A DNA stretch of 64,000 nucleotides, taken from the NCBI GenBank assembly GCA_022360315.1, contig JAKSDA010000579.1, positions 1-64,000 on the forward strand, in the 5' to 3' direction. The translations under genes and the position numbers were made by a program. Every line of letters starts with the position of its first letter. Positions within the stretch are counted from its first letter, which is position 1. Below the pieces are notes generated by a model. That model had not been told where the DNA came from and did not search any database. It saw only the letters and a program-made list of their open reading frames with translations. Shown here piece after piece: positions 54,662-63,800 of the stretch. This DNA is from Pseudomonadota bacterium (GTDB lineage Bacteria > Myxococcota_A > Polyangia > Haliangiales > Haliangiaceae).

Positions 54662-54695
54662 GTGGCGAGCCCGCCTCATGAGGCGGGCTCGCCAC
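54662..54695. promoter_or_regulatory. Perfect 34-nt palindrome between divergent genes
   Basis: Each half reads GTGGCGAGCCCGCCTCA, centred on CATG, without any loop. It lies 55 nt before the ArsA-type start and 35 nt before the biotin carrier start, so it could be an operator controlling both, or a cruciform/hairpin terminator. Confidence 0.55.
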
Positions 54696-54729
54696 CAGGA
54701 CCGCATCCCGATGTGTATACTGCGCCGGC

Positions 54730-55245
<516 letters not shown>

Positions 55246-55310
55246 ATCTGTCCGGTGCCACTGGGTCAAAACACGTTATTTGGCACGGCCATTCATACCG
55301 AGACTATTTG

Positions 55311-55362
55311 AATAGAAACTCATTCGTCGTGGATCAAACGAGGCGTCTCGGTTGCTCGGCTT
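55311..55362 (+). repeat. Intergenic repeat family, copy G
   Basis: AATAGAAACTCATTCGTCGT, then GGATCAAACGAGGCGTCTCGG. It matches the first half of copies C and B. It lies between the biotin carrier stop and the end of the PhnE-like gene. Confidence 0.65.
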
Positions 55363-55385
55363 CGAAATCGGCTTCGTCTTCGGCC

Positions 55386-57002
55386 TCAGTCGCGGAGCAG
55401 GCGCATGCGAATGCGGTCGCCGAGTGCGTCGACCGCCACGACCACGACAAGAGTGAGCGCGAGCAGCGCTGCCAGGTCGCGCATATGGAACAGGCTGATC
55501 GCTGTGTGCAGCGCGTCGCCGAGACCGCCGGCACCGACGAAGCCGACCATGGCGGCGGCGCGCACGTTGACCTCGAATCGGAACAGGGTGAACGCGAGCA
55601 TGCGCGGCAAGGCCTGCGGAAAAACGCCGTACAGGTAGCGGGCGAACGGGCCGGCGCCGCTGGCTTCGATGGCACGCGGTGGCCCGGGCTCGGCTTCTTC
55701 GAGGGCGTCGCTGTACAACCGCCCCAAAATGCCGATGGTGTGCACGGCCAGCGCCAACACTCCAGCCGTTATGCCCGGGCCCACCCACACGATGAACAGG
55801 AGCGCCCAGACCAGCTCGGGCAGCGCGCGCGTGATCTGAAGACAGATGCGCGCAGGCACGAGCACCAGCAGAAACAGCCACCAGGTCCAGCCATGGCCAT
55901 GTGGAGCGTCGGCGAGATAGCCGCGGATGGTGAACGTGATCGCGGCCATCGGAGCCAGGGCCAGCGCGCTCACCGCGGCGAGCACAGTGGCCACCCACGC
56001 CATCGACACGGTTACCAGTACCAGGTCGAACGCGTTCTCGATGAATGCCCAGTCGGTCGTGGGGTTGGAAAACCCGGTGAGAAATGCGCCTACCTGGTCC
56101 AGCGAGGCGTCGTCGAACAGCTCACCCCACGGAATGTCGAGAACTGCCGCGCCCGCGATGGCGCCAGCGGCAAATACAGAGATCGGCCAGGCCGGCCGCG
56201 CGCGGCGCAACGCGATGCTGGCGAGCTCGAGCACGACCACATAGGCAAGCACCGCGAGCAGCGCTGTGGCCAGCTTGTCGTACTGGAAATAGCGCATGCT
56301 CAGGTCGATCTCTTGACCGAGCCCGCCCGCGCCGACAATACCTAAGATCGATGCGGACCGGATCGCGCACTCCAGTCGGAATAACGCGTAGGCCACCCAT
56401 TGCCGGCGCACGAGCGGCAGTACGCTGAAGACAAAAACCGCCACGCCACCCGCGCCAGACCCATGCATTCGCCGTGCAGGCTCCGGGTCCGCTGCCTCGA
56501 TGAGCTCTGCGAACAGCTTTCCGATGATGCCGGAAAACGTGATCGCGATGGCAAACACTGCCGGTCCCGGGCCGAGTCCGAAAACACGGACAAACAAAAA
56601 CGCCCAGATGATCTCGGGTACCGAGCGGAAAAACGCCAGAACGCCGCGGGCCGTGGCGCGCACCGCGCTGGCTGTCCAGGTAGCCAGGGGACGCGCTGCG
56701 GGATCGTCCGTAATTGCCGGCATACGGGCCGCTGCGATGGCGAGCACAGCGGCGAGAACGACGGCGAGCGCAGTGCCGAGCACACCGATGAGCAGGCTCT
56801 CCACCGCGAGGGCGCCGATCCGGGCGACAAAATGGTCGCTCAGATCCGGTGCCAATAGGCCGCTGACAAGCTCACCAAAGCTGGCCCACCCCCCGCTGTC
56901 GGCCAGTGCGCCAAATTCGACACCACTGTGCCAAGACGCGAGCAAAACCGATGCGATGACCACGGCGCCGACCCATACACGCCGGCGGTCACGCTCGTTC
57001 AC
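55386..57002 (-). CDS. phnE: Phosphonate-type ABC permease, two PhnE units fused
   Basis: 538 residues, GTG start at 57002, overlapping the PhnC stop by 14 nt. Two homologous permease halves (about 1-275 and 290-538), each with about six membrane segments and an EAA-type loop: LFAELIEAADPEPARRMHGS...GIVGAGGLGQEI in the first half and LYSDALEEAEPGPPRAIEAS...GFVGAGGLGDAL in the second. Normally two PhnE copies dimerise; here both are on one chain. It forms a transporter with PhnD and PhnC for phosphonate, phosphite or phosphate. No C-P lyase or phosphonatase genes are visible. Confidence 0.9.
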   Translation of the reverse strand: MNERDRRRVWVGAVVIASVLLASWHSGVEFGALADSGGWASFGELVSGLLAPDLSDHFVARIGALAVESLLIGVLGTALAVVLAAVLAIAAARMPAITDDPAARPLATWTASAVRATARGVLAFFRSVPEIIWAFLFVRVFGLGPGPAVFAIAITFSGIIGKLFAELIEAADPEPARRMHGSGAGGVAVFVFSVLPLVRRQWVAYALFRLECAIRSASILGIVGAGGLGQEIDLSMRYFQYDKLATALLAVLAYVVVLELASIALRRARPAWPISVFAAGAIAGAAVLDIPWGELFDDASLDQVGAFLTGFSNPTTDWAFIENAFDLVLVTVSMAWVATVLAAVSALALAPMAAITFTIRGYLADAPHGHGWTWWLFLLVLVPARICLQITRALPELVWALLFIVWVGPGITAGVLALAVHTIGILGRLYSDALEEAEPGPPRAIEASGAGPFARYLYGVFPQALPRMLAFTLFRFEVNVRAAAMVGFVGAGGLGDALHTAISLFHMRDLAALLALTLVVVVAVDALGDRIRMRLLRD

Positions 57003-57750
57003 GACTGCCCTCGTACAGCTCGTCGAGGATCGCGTCGCCGGTCTCGCTGGCGGGCCGGTCGAAAAAAATCCGACCCTCGCGCAGGCCGACGACACGGTCG
57101 ACCTCACCGATTACCTGACTCACACGATGCGTGGACACAATCAGCGTGGCATCGCGGCGCCTGATCTCGCGCGCGAGCAACCCGATGACCTCCGCCGAGG
57201 TATTCGGATCGAGCGCGGCAGTCGGCTCGTCGGCGAGCAGTACCGACTGATCCCCGGCAAGGGCCCGCGCGATCGACACCCGCTGCTGCTGGCCACCGGA
57301 AAGCTGGTCGGCGCGATCCCACTGCCGATCGGCCAGACCCACATTGGCGAGCAACACACGCACGCGCTCGCGCTCGAACGACCACACTGTCGACGCCAGC
57401 ACACGCCACCAGGGCCACGACGCAACGCGCCCGGCGATGACATTGTCGTGCACCGATAGCCGCGGAATCAACAGGGAGTCCTGATCGACCAGTCCGCAAC
57501 GCCGGCGGTGCGCGCGAATTTGCGCGGGTGTCATGTACGCGAGCGCCGCACCGTCGACGTCGATAACGCCACCGGTCGGGCGCAGCGCGGCCATGAGCAG
57601 GCGCAATAAAGTGGTCTTGCCGCTACCGCTCGGGCCGATGAGCGCAATGCGTTCGCCGGGCTCGATGGTCAGATCGATTCCGACCAGGGCGATCCGTTTC
57701 CCCCAGCGACGCTCGACGTCGCGGAGGGCAAAGTGGGGGGCACTGTTCAC
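56989..57750 (-). CDS. phnC: Phosphonate-type ABC transporter ATPase
   Basis: 253 residues from GTG 57750 (GTG 57771 is possible; the longer frame overlaps phnD). Walker A GPSGSGKTTLL, Q loop LVDQDSLLIP, signature LSGGQQQRVSIARAL, Walker B VLLADEPTAALD, and H loop VSTHRVSQ. It matches PhnC length. It sits 20-odd nt after phnD and overlaps phnE. Confidence 0.93.
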   Translation of the reverse strand: MNSAPHFALRDVERRWGKRIALVGIDLTIEPGERIALIGPSGSGKTTLLRLLMAALRPTGGVIDVDGAALAYMTPAQIRAHRRRCGLVDQDSLLIPRLSVHDNVIAGRVASWPWWRVLASTVWSFERERVRVLLANVGLADRQWDRADQLSGGQQQRVSIARALAGDQSVLLADEPTAALDPNTSAEVIGLLAREIRRRDATLIVSTHRVSQVIGEVDRVVGLREGRIFFDRPASETGDAILDELYEGSRERA

Positions 57751-57773
57751 GCGGCTATTGGCTGCTCGCACAG

Positions 57774-58766
57774 CTATTTGAGCATCCCGCTCGCCCTGGC
57801 GACGCCCTCGATGGCGTCGAAGTCGGTCGAGGTCGCCGGGACGTACTTCTCGGCGCCCATGCGGTCGAGCACGGGCCGATGTCTGGCATTGGCGGGATCG
57901 AGGTCGAGAAATGTCTGGGCGAATCTCGCCCGCACGTCCCCGGCCACGGCAGCGCGCGCGGTCCACACGTAGTCCACGTACGGAGGGGTTTTCCAGATCA
58001 ACGAAGTCTTCGACAGATCGACCTTGCCCTCGCTCACCATCCGGTCCCAAACCTGCATGTTCAGCGCCCCCGCGTCCACCTTGCCGGACTCGACCATCTT
58101 GACCGTGGCGTCGTGTGCCCCGCTGAACACGGGCGCGCCATCGAAATCCCTATCCGGGTCGATCCGGTGTTTGTTCAGCAGGAAATGGCGCGGCATCAGG
58201 TGGCCAGAGGTCGAGCTTTTGGACCCGAATGCGAACTTCTTGCCTTTGACTCCTGCGACCTCAGTGATGCCGCTCTTCTTGCTGGCGATGAACACACTGT
58301 GGAATTGGCGGTCGATGTCGCGCATGACGAGCGGTACCACGTCGGCCATGTTGCGCGACTGCACGTGAGTGAACCCGCCGAGCCACGCAAAGTCGACTTT
58401 GCCCGCGGCCAGCGCCTGAACTGCGGCGCCGTAGTCGGTGACCGGGACGTACTCGACTGGTACGCCGAGGTTGGCCTCCAGCAGCTCGACCATGGGCGCA
58501 TACTCACGTGCAAGCTCGGTGGGGTTCTCGTCGGGAATGCCAGTAACGCGAATCTTTTTGGCTTTCAATGCCGCCGTCGCGCTGCCGCTGGACCCGACCA
58601 CGACCGGTATGACCGGGACCTGCTGGTCATTTTTGTCACTGCAGCCGAGCCCGATGAGTGCAAAAGCAGCGGCAATCACGAGCGAACACGTCGACCGATC
58701 TGCGCGCGCAGCGTTCGGCGTGGCGCGCAGGGCGCGGATACAACTATTTACAGCAACCGTATGCAT
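57774..58766 (-). CDS. phnD: Phosphonate/phosphite-type substrate-binding lipoprotein
   Basis: 330 residues, start ATG 58766 preceded by GGAGGAG at ideal spacing. Lipoprotein signal AAAFALIGLGC. The PhnD-type periplasmic-binding fold is seen in EYAPMVELLEANLGVPVEYV, DFAWLGGFTHVQ, FGSKSSTSGHLMPR (the Ser/Thr-rich phosphonate pocket), and FSGAHDATVKMVESGKVDAG. It is the first gene of the phnDCE operon. Substrate (phosphonate, phosphite or 2-aminoethylphosphonate) cannot be decided from sequence by eye. Confidence 0.93.
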   Translation of the reverse strand: MHTVAVNSCIRALRATPNAARADRSTCSLVIAAAFALIGLGCSDKNDQQVPVIPVVVGSSGSATAALKAKKIRVTGIPDENPTELAREYAPMVELLEANLGVPVEYVPVTDYGAAVQALAAGKVDFAWLGGFTHVQSRNMADVVPLVMRDIDRQFHSVFIASKKSGITEVAGVKGKKFAFGSKSSTSGHLMPRHFLLNKHRIDPDRDFDGAPVFSGAHDATVKMVESGKVDAGALNMQVWDRMVSEGKVDLSKTSLIWKTPPYVDYVWTARAAVAGDVRARFAQTFLDLDPANARHRPVLDRMGAEKYVPATSTDFDAIEGVARASGMLK

Positions 58767-59289
58767 ATCTCCTCCGTGGCGTCGCCGCAGCCAGAGGAGC
58801 CGATGCTGGTTCCGCTACGCGCGACTTCGGGGCCTCGGAACCTCCGAAGCAACCATGGTTCAATGAAAGCGGATGTGCATGACCGCCTCATACCGCAGCC
58901 TTGGCTGCCCTGGCAAGTCATGGCCGGCCCCGATATGGTATTCCGCGCCGGGACGTCCACAAGAGGCCGTATCAGGGGCGCCCCTCGGTCCAGTCCGAGG
59001 TGCTCACCTGAACATCAGAGCCGTCGAGGGTCGACCAATAGATTCTGCCGGGCTCGGCGATGGTCGCAAAGTATAGGTGCTGAGTACAGGCACCGCAGTC
59101 GATCCTACACTCGCACGGCGATTCGGTGGCCGTACATTGATTATCTGAATTTGCTGTGACTCGGGGCTGAAGCTGGCTCAGGACTCTGCTCGTAGCTATT
59201 TTTTGGTTTTTTTCGGGAAGAGGTTGCGCGGAGCGGGTACTCACTGGTGACCGCGATTGAGGTTATCACTCCGATACAGAGGAATACTT
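58767..59289. other. Divergent region with a gene fragment
   Basis: About 520 bases between phnD (minus) and the Cys-rich lipoprotein gene (plus). The only coding-like stretch is the YWTD-repeat fragment on the minus strand (58972-59244). Confidence 0.5.
58972..59244 (-). pseudogene. Fragment of a Cys-rich YWTD (LDL-receptor class B) repeat protein
   Basis: About 90 codons, GTG start. The middle part is Cys-rich (CTATESPCECRIDCGACTQ). It leads into LYFATIAEPGRIYWSTLDG, then SDVQVSTSD, which is close to one blade of a YWTD propeller (IYW...LDGS pattern). Codon use looks coding, but only one blade is present and the frame ends within it, so this is likely a remnant of a larger secreted protein. 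Confidence 0.4.
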
Positions 59290-60822
59290 ATGATTCGTAG
59301 TATTGTCTTCACAACTACCGTACTCTCACTCATCGTCGGCTGTGTACTGGAGGAAAACAGGGTTGTCGCTGTCGATCGCGAGGCCACGAATGATAATTGT
59401 ACCGGCGGGTGCTGCGATCCCAAGTGCAACCTGCAGTCTACCCACTTGGTGGACAGGTTAACGTTTTTGGATCTCCTTACACTTCATCCGCTAGCCTTGC
59501 CCACTCCGGTTCCTTCAACCTACCAGCTCAACGTGAAGCATACTGAATCCATGCACAACGATGCCGATGGCCGCAACGTGCTCAGACACCTGGTGTCTTG
59601 TGCACTCAATGATGGCGACACGGTTTTGTGGCATAACGACAGTCGAACAAAAGAGGGCGAGTGGTATGGATATCACGGGATCGTGCCGGAGTGGACGGAC
59701 GTGACATGGGGACAGGAGAACAACGACTCGACGGGAGGGGACAAGAGCACGACGAACCCGATGTCCCTAGATATCAGGAAGCGGCTCTCTAACTGCATGC
59801 TCTCGTACATCAATGACAACGATACGAGTGTCAAAATCGAAACCAGTGCCGATGATTTCGGACCAGATCCGTCGCGCGGCTTCACGCTTCAGGGCGGCGC
59901 GTTCATGGGCTTCGTCATGACTCTCAGGGACGAAGCTCCCGAGGGCCAACCGCACTTCTGGAGCTGCTATTCATTGCCCAGGCGCCTCAAGGACAAACTC
60001 GGCGGAAATGATGAAGACACGCGAGACTGCCCATATACGAACTCGAACTGTGGGGTCCAGAGCCTGGGATTCTGCGGTGAGGTCTGCACAACGCAGAAAG
60101 GACTCTACGGAGGATGGGGAGAGTGTGAGAATCCCGATTTTCAACTTGGCGTTGGTGTGCACCCGGCCAACGTCCACCTCGCGACAGATGATTCGGTCGA
60201 GACCTATGTATGTCAAACCTCTCCAGCAGTCCCTTGCAACAAAATGTCCGGTACCGGCGCCCATGAGCGGCTCATCGCTCATGCACCTCCCGGTCTTGCG
60301 ACACCGACCACATTCGTATGCGATGAGGGCGACGATTGCGCGTTCTACGTGGACGGCGACGCGGATGCGATGATCGAGGCGAGAGACGGGGCTGACATGG
60401 CGGTCACGTGCAACGCGACATCCGGTCAGTGCGACGTGCGGTGCACAGATGAAATATTCAATGGTGCCGGCGACACATTTTGCCAGATTACTATGCCCAA
60501 GGATTCTGCGGCCGGTATCATCCAATGTGAAAACGAGGCCACATGTCGGCTCACATGCTTGGAAAAGAACGACGCTTCTCCGTGTCGGTTCGCTCGGTGT
60601 GACCATCCGGCTGGCGAGCAGAGGTGCCCGGGCTATCCCAACTCGAAGTTTTGCGGCGAGTGTCCGGGAACCTGCGCGGGCGCTGATCCTGGCACCTCCG
60701 ACCTTGCATGCGATGCCACCGGGCCTGTTTCGGGTCGGTCGTGCCAGTGCGATCGCGGCTGCTCTGAGCGCGGGGATTGCTGTGAGAACAAATTCGCGAT
60801 CTGCGGCGGGGAATGGAACTGA
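59290..60822 (+). CDS. Cys-rich lipoprotein with somatomedin-B-like C-terminus
   Basis: 510 residues from the ATG at 59290 (AGAGGAA upstream). Lipoprotein signal VLSLIVGC. The N-terminal ~300 residues contain NDGDTVLWHNDS and WYGYHGIVPEW and resemble nothing I can name. From about 300 on, Cys pairs are frequent. The last ~30 residues fit the somatomedin B spacing (CQCDRGCSERGDCCENK, then C), a small disulphide knot common in animal proteins and some myxobacterial secreted proteins. Probably surface exposed. Codon use is less G/C-rich than in its neighbours. Confidence 0.7.
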   Translation: MIRSIVFTTTVLSLIVGCVLEENRVVAVDREATNDNCTGGCCDPKCNLQSTHLVDRLTFLDLLTLHPLALPTPVPSTYQLNVKHTESMHNDADGRNVLRHLVSCALNDGDTVLWHNDSRTKEGEWYGYHGIVPEWTDVTWGQENNDSTGGDKSTTNPMSLDIRKRLSNCMLSYINDNDTSVKIETSADDFGPDPSRGFTLQGGAFMGFVMTLRDEAPEGQPHFWSCYSLPRRLKDKLGGNDEDTRDCPYTNSNCGVQSLGFCGEVCTTQKGLYGGWGECENPDFQLGVGVHPANVHLATDDSVETYVCQTSPAVPCNKMSGTGAHERLIAHAPPGLATPTTFVCDEGDDCAFYVDGDADAMIEARDGADMAVTCNATSGQCDVRCTDEIFNGAGDTFCQITMPKDSAAGIIQCENEATCRLTCLEKNDASPCRFARCDHPAGEQRCPGYPNSKFCGECPGTCAGADPGTSDLACDATGPVSGRSCQCDRGCSERGDCCENKFAICGGEWN

Positions 60823-60832
60823 CGGACGACTA

Positions 60833-60850
60833 ATTAGTTAGTTAGTTAGT
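60833..60850. repeat. TTAG tetranucleotide repeat between convergent genes
   Basis: Four TTAG units follow the lipoprotein stop and include the stop codon of the minus-strand WD40 gene. The run places stop codons in several frames on the plus strand. Confidence 0.8.
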
Positions 60851-63800
60851 ACCGCTCGGCGACCTGGCGCAGACATCGCTTGTGATTCTGTCGCGCGCGC
60901 TCCTCGCCGATATCGAGCAATGAGGTCCGACGCGCAATCGGCATGCAGTACGAGGTCGCCGTCCACAGCCTCGGATCATCGAGCGCGACCGGATGCAGAT
61001 CGGACCACACGCGCACGGTTCCGTCCTTGGACGCCGACACGATCTGATTGCCGTCCGGGCTGAACGCGACGCCGTTGACTGCGTCGGTATGGCCGCGGAA
61101 CACGAGCGGCGTTCCAGTTCCATCTGCGTTCCACACTCGCACTGTCTTGTCCAACGACGCCGACACAATGCGGGTTCCATCGGGGCTAAACGCGACCCGA
61201 TATACCGGCTCGCGATGACCCTCGAGCACGAGCGGCGTGCCAGTTCCATCGGCGTTCCACACCTGGATCGTCCGATCCTCGGACGCCGAGACCACGCGCT
61301 TGCCATTGGGGCTGAACGCTGCCGACCAGACCGTGCCGCGATGGCCCGAGAACTCCACGAGTGTCCGATCACTGCCCGTATGCCACACCCTGACCGTGCC
61401 GTCGAATGAAGTCGACACAACGCGATCACCGATGGGGCTGGCCGATACACTCCAGACCCCGGCGTTGTGACCCGACAACACGCGCGGCTCCCCGAGGCCG
61501 TCGGCTCGCCACACCCACAAGTTTTTATCCAGGCAGGCAGTAACCACGTAGTCGTTGTCTGAGGTGAAGGTCACGCCGACCACCGGCGCTCCATGAGTGA
61601 GCACGACCGGCGCGCCGACGCCGTCAGTACGCCATACTCGCGCGGTATTGTCCCACGAGGCGCTGGCCAGTCGTTGTCCGTTCGGGCTGAACGCAACGTC
61701 GCGAACAGCTCGCTGGTGAGGAGCCATGTTCTGTGAGTCGCCAGCGCCATTGATATCAAACAGCCGTACGGTCCCGTCATCCCCTGCCGATGCGACGCGA
61801 GCTCCGTCCGGGCTAACGACTGCCGTGTACACCCACTCTGAATCAATCGGAAACACCCTGGTTCGATCCGCCATATCGAAACGCCAGAGCCGTGCCGTGC
61901 CGTCGTAGGACGCAGTGATCACGCGCTCACCGTCGGGGCTGAAGCTCGCCGAAAGCACCCTCTCACGGTGGCCGCGCAGCAGGACCGCCCGTCCGCTGCC
62001 ATCAGTGCGCCATACTCGCGCTGTCTTATCCACCGACCCAGTGATCACCCGCTGGCCATCGGGACTGAACGCCGCAGAGCGCACCTCATCCGTGTGACCG
62101 CGCAGTACCACTGGCACGCCACTTTTGTCGGCGTTCCACACTCTTGCCGTCCGGTCTCGCGACGCGGTGACCACACGCCGACCGGCCGGGCCAAACGCCG
62201 CCCACAAGACCCGATCCGTGTGTCCACGCAGAATCACCGGTTCACGGGTGCCATCGGTATTCCACAGCCGCGCGGTTGTGTCTCCCGACGCGGTGATCAC
62301 TCGTCGGCCATCCGGGCCAAACGCCGCCGAGTAGACGTCGTCGGTGTGTCCGCGAAGGGTCGCGAGCTCACTGCCGTCGGCGACGCGCCAGATGCGCGCA
62401 GTCTCGTCCCTCGAAGCCGTGACCACACGCCGGCCGTCGGGGCTGAACATCGCCGACAGGATACCGCGCCGGTGCCCGGTCAAGACCGTGGGCTCGCCCG
62501 TGCCGTCGGCGTTCCACACCCGTGCGGTCGCGTCTGCGCTCGCGGTGACGATACGGCGACCATCAGGGCTGAACGCCGCGCAGTAGACGCTGTTGGTGTG
62601 ACCGCGAAGAACCACCGGCGCTCCAGTGCCGTCGGCCTTCCACACTCGCACGGTGCCATCGGCATCGGCAGTGACGACACGCGTACCGCTCGGATCAAAT
62701 CGGGCTTCGTACAGCGGCTGCTCATGGGTCAAAACGACCCGAGCCACGCTGTCGTGCAGGGTTTGCCAGGCCAGCTCGGACCAGCCGGTGGGCAGTTGAG
62801 GCGGCTCGACCTCGCGGAGCAGTGCGAGCACCGTGGTCGGGTCGCTCAGATGCTCGTATGCCTTGGCCATGCGGGTGGCGTTGCGCGCGCGGCGCGCCTC
62901 GGCCTGGGCCTGAGCCTCGCGTTGCTCGATCACGGCCTTGTGGGCCCGTACTTGGGCCGCCTCGCGATACGCGCGGACTGCCAGATACGACACCACCATC
63001 GCGATCGCGAGCAGCGACGCAAAGGCGGCGACGATCACCTGCCGGCGACGCTTCCTGGACCGTTCAGCTAGGGCGATCACAGCGTCGAGAAATGCCTCGT
63101 CCCGCCGGCCCAGGCCGCGCGCCTCGCCGCGCCGGTGTTCGCACCAGTAGCGGGCCTCGTCCGCGGCCTCGCCGGTCCATAGAAACCCGCCGAGCCGGCC
63201 GCTCTTGTCCCATTCGGCGGCCGCCGGCCGCAGCCTGGCCAAGAACGCACTGTCCTCTTCGTTGTCGTCGAGCCACCGGGCCAGGGTTGGCCATTGCTCG
63301 ATCAGCGACTCGTGCACGATCTCGACCATGCTATCCACAGCACCACTGCCATGAGAGGTGAGCAGCCGGGCGTCGATCAGGCGAGCCAGAACCCGCTCGA
63401 CCGCATCCACGCTGGCGCCGACCGCGGTGCGCAACTCGCCCATAGTGACCAGCGCCCGAGTTCGCTCCGGCGTGATCAGCCGGAGCATGATCGCCCGGGT
63501 GAGTTCGCCGTCGCTTGTGGCCATAGCTGTGACAACCGAATCCGCGTGCTGCGCCAGGGTCCCGGCGATGCCGCCCAACCGGCGATAGCCGTCCTCGCTC
63601 AAGATGTGCCGTTCGTGGGTGCGGGTCTCCCACAGCCGGGATGCGGCAAACTGCAACAGGGGCAGTGCACCGGTGGCGTGGTCGAGCTCATCGAGCATTT
63701 CGTCGACCAGAGCGTTGCTCTCAAACCGATAGCCAGTCACCTCCAAGGGCCGCACCAGGGCCTCGCGCATGTCGTCCCGATTCATTGGCGGGAGCATCGT

